This document shows positions 29,385-38,001 of a stretch of 64,000 nucleotides of DNA, one piece after another (the first letter of the stretch is position 1; each line of letters starts with the position of its first letter). The stretch is from assembly GCF_003234445.2 (NCBI RefSeq), contig NZ_CP126269.1, positions 1 to 64,000 of the forward strand, given 5' to 3'. The DNA is from Curtobacterium sp. MCLR17_036 (GTDB lineage: Bacteria; Actinomycetota; Actinomycetes; Actinomycetales; Microbacteriaceae). The notes beneath the pieces were generated by a model. That model did not search any database. It saw only the letters and a program-made list of their open reading frames with translations, and had not been told where the DNA came from. The position numbers and the translations under genes are program-made.

Positions 29385-30230
29385 TCAGCGGACGCGGTGG
29401 GCGTCGGCGCCGATCACGCCGAGCAGGCGCAGGCGTTCGGCGCTCACGCTCCCCGGCTCGGCCGTGTGCACGAGCAGCGTGTGCGAGCGGCGGACGTCCT
29501 GCAGGACCTGGCAGTGCAGGGTCAGCTCGCCCACCTCCGGGTGGAGGTACCGCTTGACCGCCTCCGGACGGACGCCGACCTCGTGCGCCGCCCACACGGT
29601 GCGGAACTCCTCGCTCTGCTCGAGCAGGCGGTCGGCCAGCTGCGCGGCCCGTGACCGTGGTCCACGCCGGGCGATCACGTCGCGGAGCCCCGCGGCGTAC
29701 ATGCGCGACGTGAAGTCGTGCTCGTCGGCCGGGCGGCGGTCGCGCTCGGCGGGGTCGGTGAACCACCGGAACCCCGCGCTCCTGGCGTCGCCGCGGCGCT
29801 CGCGGGCGTCCCCGGTGATCGCCGCCGCCAGCGGGGTCTGCTGCAGCGTCTCGCCGAGCTCGGAGACGACCTCGGCCGGGGTCTCGGCGAGCTGGTCGAG
29901 GATCCGCATCATCCCCGGGTCGACGTGGTCGCCCCCGGGACCCGCGGCCGGCGGCTGGTGCCCGGCGAGCCGGAACAGGTGGTCGCGCTCGTCGAGGCTC
30001 AGGCGGAGCCCCTGGGCGATCGAGGCGAGCATCTGGTCCGAGGGCTGCGGACCCCGCTCACGCTCGAGCCGCGCGTAGTAGTCGACGGACATGTTGGCGA
30101 GCATCGCGGCCTCTTCGCGGCGCAGGCCGTCGGTGCGGCGGCGCTGCCCGCGCGGCAGCCCGACGTCCTCCGGCTGCAGCGCTGCCCGACGGCCGCGCAG
30201 GAACTCCGCCAGGCCCGGTCGATCGATCAT
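29385..30230 (-). CDS. Helix-turn-helix regulator with MmyB-like ligand domain
   Basis: The 281-residue protein has an N-terminal XRE-type HTH ([12 protein letters not shown] to [14 protein letters not shown], about 3-80). The C-terminal MmyB-like domain (about 100-270) includes [20 protein letters not shown] and HTAEPGS. This architecture is widespread in actinobacteria, where the regulator commonly sits divergent to an SDR gene that it probably controls, as here. The ATG at 30230 has AGAGGA upstream; an extension to 30266 is less likely. Ligand unknown. Confidence 0.9.
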   Translation of the reverse strand: MIDRPGLAEFLRGRRAALQPEDVGLPRGQRRRTDGLRREEAAMLANMSVDYYARLERERGPQPSDQMLASIAQGLRLSLDERDHLFRLAGHQPPAAGPGGDHVDPGMMRILDQLAETPAEVVSELGETLQQTPLAAAITGDARERRGDARSAGFRWFTDPAERDRRPADEHDFTSRMYAAGLRDVIARRGPRSRAAQLADRLLEQSEEFRTVWAAHEVGVRPEAVKRYLHPEVGELTLHCQVLQDVRRSHTLLVHTAEPGSVSAERLRLLGVIGADAHRVR

Positions 30231-30237
30231 GGGCACA

Positions 30238-30349
30238 TCCTCTCGCGACGCGGTCCCCGGAGCCACGGATCGTCAGGCCGTGGCTCGGCGGCGGCGGTCC
30301 GGCGAGCATCGGCGTGGGGCACCGAGCGCGGCGCCCGACCGCGAGAGGA
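30238..30349. promoter_or_regulatory. Divergent promoter region with symmetrical elements
   Basis: A 10-bp inverted repeat TCCTCTCGCG (30238-30247) and CGCGAGAGGA (30340-30349) flanks the region. Each arm is also the Shine-Dalgarno sequence of its own gene. Between them, GAGCCACGG (30260-30268) and CCGTGGCTC (30278-30286) form a perfect 9-bp inverted repeat with a 9-nt spacer, a good candidate operator for the MmyB-type regulator. Confidence 0.55.
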
Positions 30350-30356
30350 CCAGACC

Positions 30357-31295
30357 ATGCCGCAGCACCACGACCACCCGTCCGTCCCCGACCTGACCGG
30401 TCACCGTGTCCTGGTGACCGGCGGCAGCGACGGCATCGGCCTCGTGCTCGCCGGACGCTTCGCCGCCGCCGGCGCCGAGGTCGTCCTGCCGGTGCGCAAC
30501 CGCGAGAAGGGGGCTGCGGCGATCACCCGGGTGCGCGACCGCCAACCCGACGCCGCGCTCGTGCTCGAGGACGCCGACCTGTCGTCCCTCGCCTCGGTCG
30601 CCGCGCTCACCGACCGGCTGCGGGCGGACGGAGCACCGATCGACGTGCTCGTCGCCAACGCCGGCGTGATGACGCCGCCCGAGCGGGCGACGACCGCGGA
30701 CGGGTTCGAGCTGCAGTTCGGCACGAACCACCTCGGGCACGCCGCGCTCGTCGGTGGGGTGCTGCCGCTGCTCCGCGCCGCCGGTGGCCGGGTGGTGGTG
30801 CAGTCGAGCGTCGCGGCGCGCGGGGCGTCCGTGCACTGGGACGACCTGCAGTTCGAGCGGCGGTACCACGGTGGGCGGGCGTACGGGCAGTCGAAGCTCG
30901 CGGGCGCCCTCTTCGCCTTCGAGCTCGGTCGGCGCAGCCGCGCCGGCGGGTGGGGCATCACGAGCGCCGTGAGCCACCCCGGCGTCGCACCCACCTCGCT
31001 CCTCGCCGCACGCTCCGAGTTGGGCCGCACGCGGGACACCCCGCAGGTGCGACTCATCCGGTGGCTGTCGGCGCACGGGCTGCTGGTGGGGACGCCCGAG
31101 ACCGCCGCCGACCCGGCCGTGCTCGCGGCCACGCGCGAGGACCTCGCCGACGCGTTCGTCGGGCCGACCGGACCCGGTGGCGTCGGCGGTCCCGCCGGGC
31201 GGCAGGAGCCGTGGGCACCGATGCGACGGGACGCCGACGCGGCGCGCCTGTGGGACGTCACCGCCGAGCTCACCGGGGTGCGGCTCGCCGGGTGA
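30357..31295 (+). CDS. SDR-family oxidoreductase
   Basis: A 312-residue SDR of the retinol-dehydrogenase/WW-oxidoreductase-like subgroup. It has VTGGSDGIG near residue 20, VANAGVM near 98, the downstream NHLGH, and an active-site segment YGQSKLA. AGAGGA at 30344-30349 supports the ATG at 30357. It is divergent from the MmyB-type regulator with a shared control region. The C-terminus contains a Gly/Pro-rich stretch. Substrate unknown. Confidence 0.9.
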   Translation: MPQHHDHPSVPDLTGHRVLVTGGSDGIGLVLAGRFAAAGAEVVLPVRNREKGAAAITRVRDRQPDAALVLEDADLSSLASVAALTDRLRADGAPIDVLVANAGVMTPPERATTADGFELQFGTNHLGHAALVGGVLPLLRAAGGRVVVQSSVAARGASVHWDDLQFERRYHGGRAYGQSKLAGALFAFELGRRSRAGGWGITSAVSHPGVAPTSLLAARSELGRTRDTPQVRLIRWLSAHGLLVGTPETAADPAVLAATREDLADAFVGPTGPGGVGGPAGRQEPWAPMRRDADAARLWDVTAELTGVRLAG

Positions 31296-31312
31296 CCGGT
31301 GCCGGCTGCGCG

Positions 31313-32200
31313 TCAGAAGGCCGCGAGGGCGTCGCGGAGCATGTCGTGCCCCTGCGCCTCGAAGTCCTCGTCGCCCACCGCGTACGCCCAGACCGCGGTA
31401 CCGACGGCCTCGCGGAGCTGCAGCAGACGCCACTGCTCCGGGTCGCGCGGATCGCGGCCGTAGCCCGCCAGGAACGCGGCCTCGAGCACGGGGTCGTGCT
31501 GCCAGTGGTGCACCGCGAGCCGGGTGAGGTCCGCCGTCGCCGGTCGCCAGGCGAAGCGCCCGAAGTCGATCGCCCGCAGGTGCCCGTCGTCGACGACCCA
31601 GTTGCGGGGGTGCCAGTCGCCGTGCGTCGGGACGAGCGGCTCGACGACACCGCCGCCGGGGCGCTCGCCGAGGACCGCGCGGACCCGGTCGACCGTCCCC
31701 GGGGCGATGCGGTGCGGGGCGTCGAGCGCCGCCAGCGCCTTCGCGTGTTCGCGGACCCGGTGGTCGGGGTCGTGCCTGGTGCCCTGGTCGTGCAGCTGGC
31801 GCAGCAGCACGCCCGCCTGCCGGTGCACGTCCGGGTCGGTGGCGTCGGGGGTGTCCAGAGCCAGGTGCCCCGGGACGCGCGTGACCACGAGCACGCGGTG
31901 CTCGGGGTCGACCGCGACGAGCGCGTTGGTGTCCCCGGTCGCGAGCAGGGGAGCCGTCCAGTGCCGGTGCGCCTCGAGTTCCCGGGGGAAGTGCGTGTTG
32001 TCCGGACCGCAGGCCTTGACCGTGTAGGCACGCCCCTCGGCGACGACGTGCAGGACGATCGTGTCGAGGAGGCCCCAGGAGTCGTCGCCGACCACCTCGG
32101 CCCCCGGGAGCACGGCGCGGACGAACGACGCCTGCCGGTCGTCGAGTCCGGTCCGCCCCCACGGTGTCCGCTCCCACCGTGTCCGCTCCCACTGCACCAC
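31313..32200 (-). CDS. Aminoglycoside-phosphotransferase-family kinase
   Basis: The 295-residue protein has an APH/choline-kinase fold. It shows the catalytic loop HGDWHPRN near residue 192 and the metal-binding IDFGRF near 211. The family phosphorylates diverse small molecules; resistance should not be assumed. The N-terminus begins with three repeats of a 15-bp unit (encoding WERTR, WERTP, WGRTG), and the start is uncertain. The two adjacent GTG codons at 32195-32200 are the best candidates, with no clear RBS. It is convergent with the upstream SDR gene. Confidence 0.75.
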   Translation of the reverse strand: MVQWERTRWERTPWGRTGLDDRQASFVRAVLPGAEVVGDDSWGLLDTIVLHVVAEGRAYTVKACGPDNTHFPRELEAHRHWTAPLLATGDTNALVAVDPEHRVLVVTRVPGHLALDTPDATDPDVHRQAGVLLRQLHDQGTRHDPDHRVREHAKALAALDAPHRIAPGTVDRVRAVLGERPGGGVVEPLVPTHGDWHPRNWVVDDGHLRAIDFGRFAWRPATADLTRLAVHHWQHDPVLEAAFLAGYGRDPRDPEQWRLLQLREAVGTAVWAYAVGDEDFEAQGHDMLRDALAAF

Positions 32201-32325
32201 GGCACCGTACCCGACCTCCGGCCGCGGACCGGCCGTTCGGGGGTCTTGTCGGGTCCACGGCCGCTCCGCACACTGTTCCAGTCCTCCGCCACCGGGCTGG
32301 GGGCTCCCGCGCCGGAAGGGACACC

Positions 32326-33336
32326 ATGCGCGCTTCGACCACCACCGTGGGCGCCGTCGTGCTCGGGTTCGTGCTGACGGCGCTCGTCGCCGTGCCGGGC
32401 ACCGCGGCGACGTGGGACGTCGGCATACTGCGAGCGGGGACCCCCTGCCACGACGAGGACCTGTCGGTCCGGGTGCTCGGCACCGGCTGCAGCGTCGACG
32501 GCGGGACCCTGACGCTCGACGACGGCCGGACGTTCGTGGTTCCGTCGGCGGGTGTCCGGGTGTCCGCGGAGCCGGTGTCGGCCAGCGACCACGACCACGA
32601 CGACGTCGTCGTCGTGAACCGCGGTCGGGCGGGTGTCGCCGTCATGGTGGACGACGTCTGGCGGGGGTCGCCGACCGCCGTCCGCCAGGAACGGGCGGCC
32701 GTGCAGCAGCGGACGCGCGCCGTCGGCCTCGCCACCACCGGACCCGGACGCCACGTCGGCACGACCGCGAGCTGCGGGAGCACCGCGTACACGCTGACCG
32801 GTGCGCACTGGGAGTCCACGATCGACTGGCGGTACAACCCGTCGGGGGCGCGGGTCGCGAAGCCCGACGCCGTGCAGGCCGGGGCGCAGGCCTGGACCGG
32901 GAAGGTCGGGGCGTGCGGCGAGACCGTCCGCTCGTCGGTGACCCAGCGGTACCTCGGCACCGCGAAGCAGGCCGCCGCCGTCACCGACCGCGGCGGGTGC
33001 GGCGCGTCGAGCGGCACGAGCGTCGTCGGCTGGGGTCCGCTGCCCGGTCTGACGCTCGCGCTCACCTGCACCTGGTCGTGGACGGACGGCGTCGCGTTCG
33101 AGACCGACCAGCGCTACTCGACGAAGCAGCTCTGGTCGTCGACCGCCACGTGCTCGGGCTCCCGGTACGACCTGCGCGGGATCGCCACGCACGAGTGGGG
33201 CCACTCCGTCGGGCTCGGGCACACCGCGCAGCGGTCCGGTCTCGTCATGAAGCCCTCGTCGACGGTGTGCGACACGGCGCAGCGGACACTCGGCCTCGGG
33301 GACCTGCGGGGACTCGCGGCGCTCTCCCGCCGCTGA
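32326..33336 (+). CDS. Secreted metzincin-type zinc metalloprotease
   Basis: The 336-residue product starts MRASTTTVGAVVLGFVLTAL, a signal peptide ending near GTAA. Near residue 290 it has HEWGHSVGLGH, the HExxHxxGxxH zinc-binding motif of metzincins, followed by VMKPSS, a plausible Met-turn. A matrixin-like peptidase is the simplest reading. The N-terminal half (about 30-140) is not a domain I recognise and may be a propeptide; it contains a His/Asp-rich run (SDHDHDD). Cysteine pairs suggest disulfides. GGAAGGG upstream supports the ATG at 32326. Confidence 0.8.
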   Translation: MRASTTTVGAVVLGFVLTALVAVPGTAATWDVGILRAGTPCHDEDLSVRVLGTGCSVDGGTLTLDDGRTFVVPSAGVRVSAEPVSASDHDHDDVVVVNRGRAGVAVMVDDVWRGSPTAVRQERAAVQQRTRAVGLATTGPGRHVGTTASCGSTAYTLTGAHWESTIDWRYNPSGARVAKPDAVQAGAQAWTGKVGACGETVRSSVTQRYLGTAKQAAAVTDRGGCGASSGTSVVGWGPLPGLTLALTCTWSWTDGVAFETDQRYSTKQLWSSTATCSGSRYDLRGIATHEWGHSVGLGHTAQRSGLVMKPSSTVCDTAQRTLGLGDLRGLAALSRR

Positions 33337-33348
33337 GTCCCGCGCCGG

Positions 33349-34104
33349 TCAGCGCAGCGAGTAGCCGCCGTCCATGAGCAGCTCGGTGCCGTGACAGTAC
33401 GAGGCCGCGTCGCTCAGCAGGAAGTGGATCGACGCCGCGACCTCCTCGGGCCGCGCGAACCTGCCCGGCACGATGTCCCGCATCCACTCGTCGAACTGGT
33501 GGCGCTTCTTCGCCAGGAGCGGCGTGTCGACGTAGCCGGGTGAGACGCAGTTCACACGGATGCCCTGCGGCCCCCACTCGACGGCGAGCGTCCTGGTGAG
33601 CGCGGCGACACCGGCCTTCGAGACGTTGTACGCGACCTGTTTCTGCGGGTGGTTGACGACCCGGTTGCCGGACATCGACGCGATGCTCACGATGGCCGCC
33701 TCACCGCGGCCGTCCATGACGTCGTGGAACGCCTGGCACGTCAGGAACACCCCGACGAGGTTGACGTCGAGGACGCCGCGGAACTGGTCGGCGGACATCT
33801 CCGCTGCGGCGACGTCGTCCTCGACTATGCCCGCCGCGTTGACGAGGTCGATGCGCCCCGGGTGCTCGGCGCCGACGCGTTCCGCGAGTGCCCGGAGCGA
33901 CTCGGGGTCGGTGATGTCGACCGTGTCCGACGTCACGCCGTCGGGCAGGTCGGACGGCTCGCGCAGGTCCACCGCGACCACGTCCGCACCGGCGGCGTGC
34001 AGGCGCCGGACCACCTGCAGGCCGATGCCGCCGGCCGCGCCGGTCACCACCACCGTCCGGTCCGTCAGGTCGCGTGCCACGGTCGTCGTCTGGTCGATCG
34101 TCAT
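33349..34104 (-). CDS. SDR-family oxidoreductase
   Basis: A 251-residue classical SDR with VVTGAAGGIG near residue 19, VNAAGIV near 88, and the catalytic SIASMSG and YNVSKAG motifs. The C-terminus PEEVAASIHFLLSDAASYC is typical of FabG-like dehydrogenases acting on sugars, polyols or 3-oxoacyl groups. The ATG at 34104 is preceded by GAGAGGGG. It ends 12 bases from the convergent metalloprotease stop. Substrate cannot be assigned. Confidence 0.9.
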   Translation of the reverse strand: MTIDQTTTVARDLTDRTVVVTGAAGGIGLQVVRRLHAAGADVVAVDLREPSDLPDGVTSDTVDITDPESLRALAERVGAEHPGRIDLVNAAGIVEDDVAAAEMSADQFRGVLDVNLVGVFLTCQAFHDVMDGRGEAAIVSIASMSGNRVVNHPQKQVAYNVSKAGVAALTRTLAVEWGPQGIRVNCVSPGYVDTPLLAKKRHQFDEWMRDIVPGRFARPEEVAASIHFLLSDAASYCHGTELLMDGGYSLR

Positions 34105-34119
34105 CGATCGCCCCTCTCT

Positions 34120-34135
34120 GCCCGGCGGGCCGGGC
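34120..34135 (-). terminator. Hairpin after the two-component operon
   Basis: GCCCGG (34120-34125) and CCGGGC (34130-34135) with loop CGGG form a small hairpin in the gap between the response-regulator stop and the downstream SDR start, both on the minus strand. It lies 64 bases past the regulator stop and only 15 bases before the SDR start, so it may instead act on SDR initiation. Confidence 0.35.
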
Positions 34136-34198
34136 ATCGTTCGGTCGGTGCCCGGGACGGTACCCGCTCCCGCCGGGTGCGCGCTGCCGTGTCCGCGG

Positions 34199-34870
34199 TC
34201 AGTCGCCCCGGGCGCCGGCGAGCCCGTGGTCGTGGGCGTACACGACGAGCTGCACCCGGTCGCGCAGCGCGAGCTTGCCGAGGATGCTCGAGATCTGCGT
34301 CTTCACCGTGGACTCGGTGACGAACTCCTTCGTCGCGATCTCGGCGTTCGACAGGCCGCGGGACGCCCAGCCGAACACGACGCGCTCCCGCTCGGTCAGG
34401 GTCGCGAACTCCGGCGGCTGCGGGGCCGGGGCGCGCGCGACGTCGGCGCCGAACAGCTGCGCCAGGTCGTTCGGCGCGATCACCGAGCTGCCCTCGTGCA
34501 CCGCCCGCACGGCGGCGAACAGGAACGTCGGGGTGGTGTCCTTCAGCAGGAAACCGCTCGCGCCGAGTCGGATCGCGGTCGCCGCCGCCGGGTCGAGCCC
34601 GAAGGTGGTGAGCACGACGACACGGGGGAGCGGCCCCTCGACGGCGCCGGAGAACAGCCGCCGCACCGTCTCGACGCCGTCCACGCCCGCCATCCGCATG
34701 TCGAGCAGCACCACGTCGGGGCGGAGCTCCGGGATGAGGGCGAGTGCCTCGGCCCCGTCCGACGCCTCACCCACCACCTGCATGTCGTCCTGGGCGTCGA
34801 GCACCACCCGCAACCCTGCGCGGAACAGCGCCTGGTCGTCGGTGAGCAGGATCCTGATCGGTTCGGTCAT
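34199..34870 (-). CDS. NarL/LuxR-family response regulator
   Basis: This 223-residue regulator has a receiver domain (1-125) with acidic pocket D11/D12 and phospho-acceptor D57 (VVLLDMRMAG). It is joined to a LuxR-type HTH (about 155-215: LTERERVV, LSNAEIATKEF, STVKTQISSILGKL). Its start overlaps the histidine kinase stop (ATGA), so the pair forms one two-component system. No target gene is identifiable; the closest downstream gene is an SDR. Confidence 0.94.
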   Translation of the reverse strand: MTEPIRILLTDDQALFRAGLRVVLDAQDDMQVVGEASDGAEALALIPELRPDVVLLDMRMAGVDGVETVRRLFSGAVEGPLPRVVVLTTFGLDPAAATAIRLGASGFLLKDTTPTFLFAAVRAVHEGSSVIAPNDLAQLFGADVARAPAPQPPEFATLTERERVVFGWASRGLSNAEIATKEFVTESTVKTQISSILGKLALRDRVQLVVYAHDHGLAGARGD

Positions 34871-36078
34871 CGGACTGGTCCCCCTTGGACGTCGTACGGG
34901 ATGCGGGCGCGTGCGGTGAACACGCCGTCGAGCACGGCGGCGTCGAAGGACCCGCCGAGTGCGGTGAGTCGGGACTCCATGCCGGCCGTGCCGCGGCCGG
35001 AGCCGCCGGTCGAGCCGTCGCCCACGGGGTTCTCGACCTCGAACACCAGGTCGGCTCCGCGCCAGGTCTCGCGCACGACCACGGTGGCGCCGGGGGCACC
35101 GTGGCGGAGCGCGTTCGTGAGCATCTCCTGCAGCACCCGGCGCGCGGCGGTGCCGGGCTCCGGACCGAGGACGACCGGGGTGCCGCGGACGGCGTGGTCG
35201 ACGTGGACGCCGGCCTCGCGGATGCCCTGCACGATCGCGTCGAGCGACCCCGGGTCGGTGGTCGTCGACGACCCGTCGATCTGGCCGAGGACCTGCCGGA
35301 CCTCGACGAGCGAGCTGCGGGCGGTGCTCGCGATGGTGGCGCTCACCTCGCGGATGCGTGCCTCGTCGTCGAGGAACGGCACCGAGTCGGCCTGCGCGAT
35401 GATCACCGCGAGCGAGTGCCCGACGACGTCGTGCACGTCGCGGGCGATGTCGACGCGGATGCGCTCCGACTCGGCGACGTCGATCGCGCGGGTGGCCGTC
35501 GCCTCGGCCCGGGTGGCGACGGCCTCGGCGCGGGACGCGGCGGCCTCGGCGTCGGCCCGGCGTTCCGACTCGCGGTCGCGGGACCGGAACGCGCGGAGGG
35601 CGAGCCCGCCCGCCCACACCCCGAGGAGCGCGGTCACGGGTGCGGCCAGCGCCAGGAACGCCTGGTCGCGCGGGCCGTTGATGAGCACGAGGAAGCGGAA
35701 GCCGGTCGCCGCGAGGTAGAACGTCGCCCCGACCCCGGCGAGGAAGGCGAGGACGCCGGCGACGATGACCTCGGTGCGGGTGCCGACCACCGCGACGGTA
35801 CCGATGACGACGAACATCGCGAGGTCGACGAGCGAGGGGCGCTCGCTGCCGCCGACCTGGACGATGCCGAGCGCGACCATCATGAACATCGACGCCGACG
35901 GTGAGATCCGCCGCAGGGCGATCGCGGCCGATGCCGTCAGCACCGCGGCCAGGCTGGCCTGTTCGAGTGCGAGGTCGATCGGGAGCAGGAAGACGAACGC
36001 CGCGAGGCCCGCCCAGGCCACGTCGACGGCGATCGAACGCGTGGCGAGCGGCCGGATGAACCTGCCCCGTTCGGTCAC
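34867..36078 (-). CDS. Sensor histidine kinase, HisKA_3 type
   Basis: The 403-residue kinase has about five to six N-terminal membrane helices without an obvious extracellular domain and an Ala/Arg/Glu-rich coiled coil (RADAEAAASRAEAVATRAEA). The dimerisation domain carries the phospho-acceptor His in ARDVHDVVGHSLAVI, and a HATPase domain has LQEMLTNALRHG and GRGTAGMESRL. The short loops suggest intramembrane sensing of envelope stress, as in LiaS/DesK-like kinases; this is inference. GTG at 36078 is preferred; another GTG at 36105 is possible. Confidence 0.92.
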   Translation of the reverse strand: MTERGRFIRPLATRSIAVDVAWAGLAAFVFLLPIDLALEQASLAAVLTASAAIALRRISPSASMFMMVALGIVQVGGSERPSLVDLAMFVVIGTVAVVGTRTEVIVAGVLAFLAGVGATFYLAATGFRFLVLINGPRDQAFLALAAPVTALLGVWAGGLALRAFRSRDRESERRADAEAAASRAEAVATRAEATATRAIDVAESERIRVDIARDVHDVVGHSLAVIIAQADSVPFLDDEARIREVSATIASTARSSLVEVRQVLGQIDGSSTTTDPGSLDAIVQGIREAGVHVDHAVRGTPVVLGPEPGTAARRVLQEMLTNALRHGAPGATVVVRETWRGADLVFEVENPVGDGSTGGSGRGTAGMESRLTALGGSFDAAVLDGVFTARARIPYDVQGGPVR

Positions 36079-36133
36079 GGCACGATCTTCGCACGGGGCC
36101 CGCACGGCAGCGTGCCGGCGGCGCTCCCCGGGG

Positions 36134-36235
36134 TCACGGCGTGGGCGACACGGCGACGAGCGTGACGACGGTCACGACGACGATGGCGGCGCAGAGCAGC
36201 AGCGTGGCGATCGTGTGCTTCGTGGAGGTGTCCAT
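36134..36235 (-). CDS. Possible 33-residue single-pass membrane peptide
   Basis: The short frame MDTSTKHTIATLLLCAAIVV continues to VVTLVAVSPTP and would be one transmembrane helix with a polar N-terminus. The Shine-Dalgarno is weak (AGG about 10 bases upstream). It lies just upstream of the histidine kinase on the same strand, 55 bp away. Small membrane peptides near sensor kinases are known, but existence here is uncertain. Confidence 0.35.
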   Translation of the reverse strand: MDTSTKHTIATLLLCAAIVVVTVVTLVAVSPTP

Positions 36236-36338
36236 GCCGTCGAGCCTGACGGACCGCGGGCACGACGGCATCGGGCCAGGGGCGGAAGGGCGTTCGTCCC
36301 GCAGGGTGAACCGGCAGGGCCGGGTCTCGGCCACGGGG

Positions 36339-37025
36339 TCAGTACGTGACGGTGCCGAGCACCCGGTGCGCGATCGAGATCGACTCGCCGGACACCACCG
36401 ACCGCGGCGACGACAGGAACGCCACGAGGTCGGCGATCTGCTCGGGGCTCGACTCGCCGCCGGCACCCGGTCGCACCGCGGCGGTCGGGGTGTCCGTCAC
36501 CGTGCCGGGGTTGACGACGTTCACCGTCACCCCGGTTCCCGCGGTCTCGTCGGCGAGGTTCTTCGCGATCACACCGACGGCCGCGTTCCGCAACGAGGCG
36601 GTGATGTTGCCCGACAGGTAGGCGTTCTGCCCGCTCACCACGACGACCCGGCCGTGGCCGGCCTCCCGCTGGCCGGGCAGCACCGCGGCGGCGACCCGGA
36701 GGAACCCGATCGCCTTGCCGTCGATCGCGTCGAGCACCTGCGCGGGGTCGGACCGCTTCGCCGGGTCGAGCGTCCCGGCACTCGGCGCGGCGGTGACCAC
36801 GAGGACGTCGATGCGCCCGTACCGCTCGAGGACGGTCGCCACCGCCGCGTCGACGGACGCCTGCGAGGCGGTGTCCATCGTGACCGAGGCGTCGTCGTCC
36901 CCCGCGGAGCGCGAGGCGACGACGACGGTCGCACCCTCGGTCCGGAGGCGGTCGGCGACCGCAGCGCCGACGTACCCCCTGCCGCCGACGACGAGGGCGA
37001 CGCGGTGCTGCAGTTCGAGGTCCAT
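36339..37025 (-). CDS. SDR-family oxidoreductase (atypical)
   Basis: A 228-residue Rossmann protein. The nucleotide motif is GGRGYVGAAVADRL instead of TGxxxGIG, the NNAG position reads VTAAPSAG, and the catalytic Tyr-Lys region (YxxxK) is altered to LRNAAVGVIAKNLADE. Its dehydrogenase activity is therefore doubtful; it may be a divergent or regulatory SDR-fold protein. The ATG at 37025 is next to a region with three palindromes shared with the divergent MarR unit. Confidence 0.75.
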   Translation of the reverse strand: MDLELQHRVALVVGGRGYVGAAVADRLRTEGATVVVASRSAGDDDASVTMDTASQASVDAAVATVLERYGRIDVLVVTAAPSAGTLDPAKRSDPAQVLDAIDGKAIGFLRVAAAVLPGQREAGHGRVVVVSGQNAYLSGNITASLRNAAVGVIAKNLADETAGTGVTVNVVNPGTVTDTPTAAVRPGAGGESSPEQIADLVAFLSSPRSVVSGESISIAHRVLGTVTY

Positions 37026-37063
37026 GCCGCCACCGTAGGCCCGTCCGGAGCCCGGCGCAGGTC

Positions 37064-37128
37064 GTTCACTTCGCGAAACGTGCATGCCGACAACTGTTTC
37101 GTTGCGAAGAACGTTCACCTTGTGAAAG
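37064..37128. promoter_or_regulatory. Three MarR-type operator-like palindromes
   Basis: Three inverted repeats with pattern TTCRC-N3-GYGAA lie between the divergent SDR and the small gene/MarR unit. They are TTCACTTCGCGAA at 37065-37077, TTCGTTGCGAA at 37098-37108, and the perfect TTCACCTTGTGAA at 37114-37126. The palindrome size and the adjacent MarR gene suggest autoregulation and control of the SDR gene. Confidence 0.65.
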
Positions 37129-37175
37129 AGTCACCTCGTCCGCAGGGGACGCACGGCAGAAGGGCGGGACCACAC

Positions 37176-37358
37176 ATGCACAGCACGTACTCCGGGATGC
37201 CTCGGGTCGCACGGATCGGGAGCAGCCACACCCGCGTCGGCCTGACCGACCCCGCCGTGATCGACGCCTACGTCGAGCGCCGCATCGCCGACCCGTCGCT
37301 GCTCGCCGGCCACGCCGAGCCGTCCTACGGTGACTTCTTCGCCGTCCCCACCGCCTGA
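37176..37358 (+). CDS. Small conserved-looking protein upstream of marR, 60 residues
   Basis: The product begins MHSTYSGMPRVARIGSSHTR and ends YGDFFAVPTA. It has no hydrophobic segment and no domain I recognise. AGAAGGGCGGG lies about ten bases upstream of the ATG. The stop is 18 bp before the MarR gene, so the two are probably co-transcribed from a promoter overlapping the palindromes. A role related to the regulator's ligand is speculation. Confidence 0.55.
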   Translation: MHSTYSGMPRVARIGSSHTRVGLTDPAVIDAYVERRIADPSLLAGHAEPSYGDFFAVPTA

Positions 37359-37376
37359 CCAGGAGCACGTGCGCAC

Positions 37377-37931
37377 ATGCCGCTGACCGTCGTCCGCCGA
37401 GAGCACGCCCACCTCTACACGCGCGAGCCCCGGAGCCAGGCCGCGAGGACCGCCGTCGACGCCCTGCTCCAGCTGCAGCACGCCGAGGAGCAACAGATCG
37501 AGTCGGCTCGCATCGAGAGCGACCTGACGAAGAACGAGTTCCTGGCGGTCCGCTACCTGCTCCAGGCGCACCGGGACGGCCGGACGATGGGGCCGAAGGA
37601 CCTCGCCGTGATGCTCGCCGTGTCGAACGCCTCGGTGACGAAGATCGTCGACGCCCTCGTCGAGAAGGGGCTGCTGCTGCGCACCGCCCACCCGAGCGAC
37701 CGCCGCGCGCAGCTGCTCTTACCCACCGACCACGCCGCCGCGAAGATCGACGCCTCGTACGCCCGCTTCCACGAGGCCGTGGTCGGGGCCGTCGACGAGC
37801 TGTCCGACGCCGACAACGAGGTCCTCGCGCGCTCCCTGTCCCGGGTCGTCGAGGCGCTCGCCGCCGGTACGCCGGCACCGGTCGACGAGTACACGGTCGA
37901 CGAGCAGGACCGACCCGACCCACAGGGCTGA
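37377..37931 (+). CDS. MarR-family transcriptional regulator
   Basis: A 184-residue regulator with the winged HTH at about 50-110 (LTKNEFLAVRYLL, DLAVMLAVSNASVTKIVDAL, LLLRTAHPSDRRAQLLLPT). The wing motif HPSDRRAQ is diagnostic of MarR proteins. They usually repress adjacent genes and release DNA on binding phenolic or oxidised ligands. Three operator-like palindromes lie upstream of the 60-residue gene that precedes it. The C-terminal tail is acidic and probably disordered. Confidence 0.92.
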   Translation: MPLTVVRREHAHLYTREPRSQAARTAVDALLQLQHAEEQQIESARIESDLTKNEFLAVRYLLQAHRDGRTMGPKDLAVMLAVSNASVTKIVDALVEKGLLLRTAHPSDRRAQLLLPTDHAAAKIDASYARFHEAVVGAVDELSDADNEVLARSLSRVVEALAAGTPAPVDEYTVDEQDRPDPQG

Positions 37932-37944
37932 CGCGACCGGCTGC

Positions 37945-37988
37945 CGGACGGGAGGCCCGTGGCGGCGCCGGCACGGGCCTCCCGTCCG
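37945..37988. repeat. Dispersed GACGGGAGGC palindrome, copy 3
   Basis: Perfect 16-bp arms (37945-37960 and 37973-37988) enclose GGCGGCGCCGGC. It lies after the MarR stop and before the TetR promoter, in the place expected for a terminator. It is nearly identical to the copy at 52459-52506. Confidence 0.85.
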
Positions 37989-38001
37989 ACGGTGGCGGGA
38001 A

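Noticed and set aside
31313..32200. Phosphotransferase as an aminoglycoside-resistance gene
   Set aside because: The APH fold is shared by many metabolic kinases and there is no resistance-gene context or mobile element.
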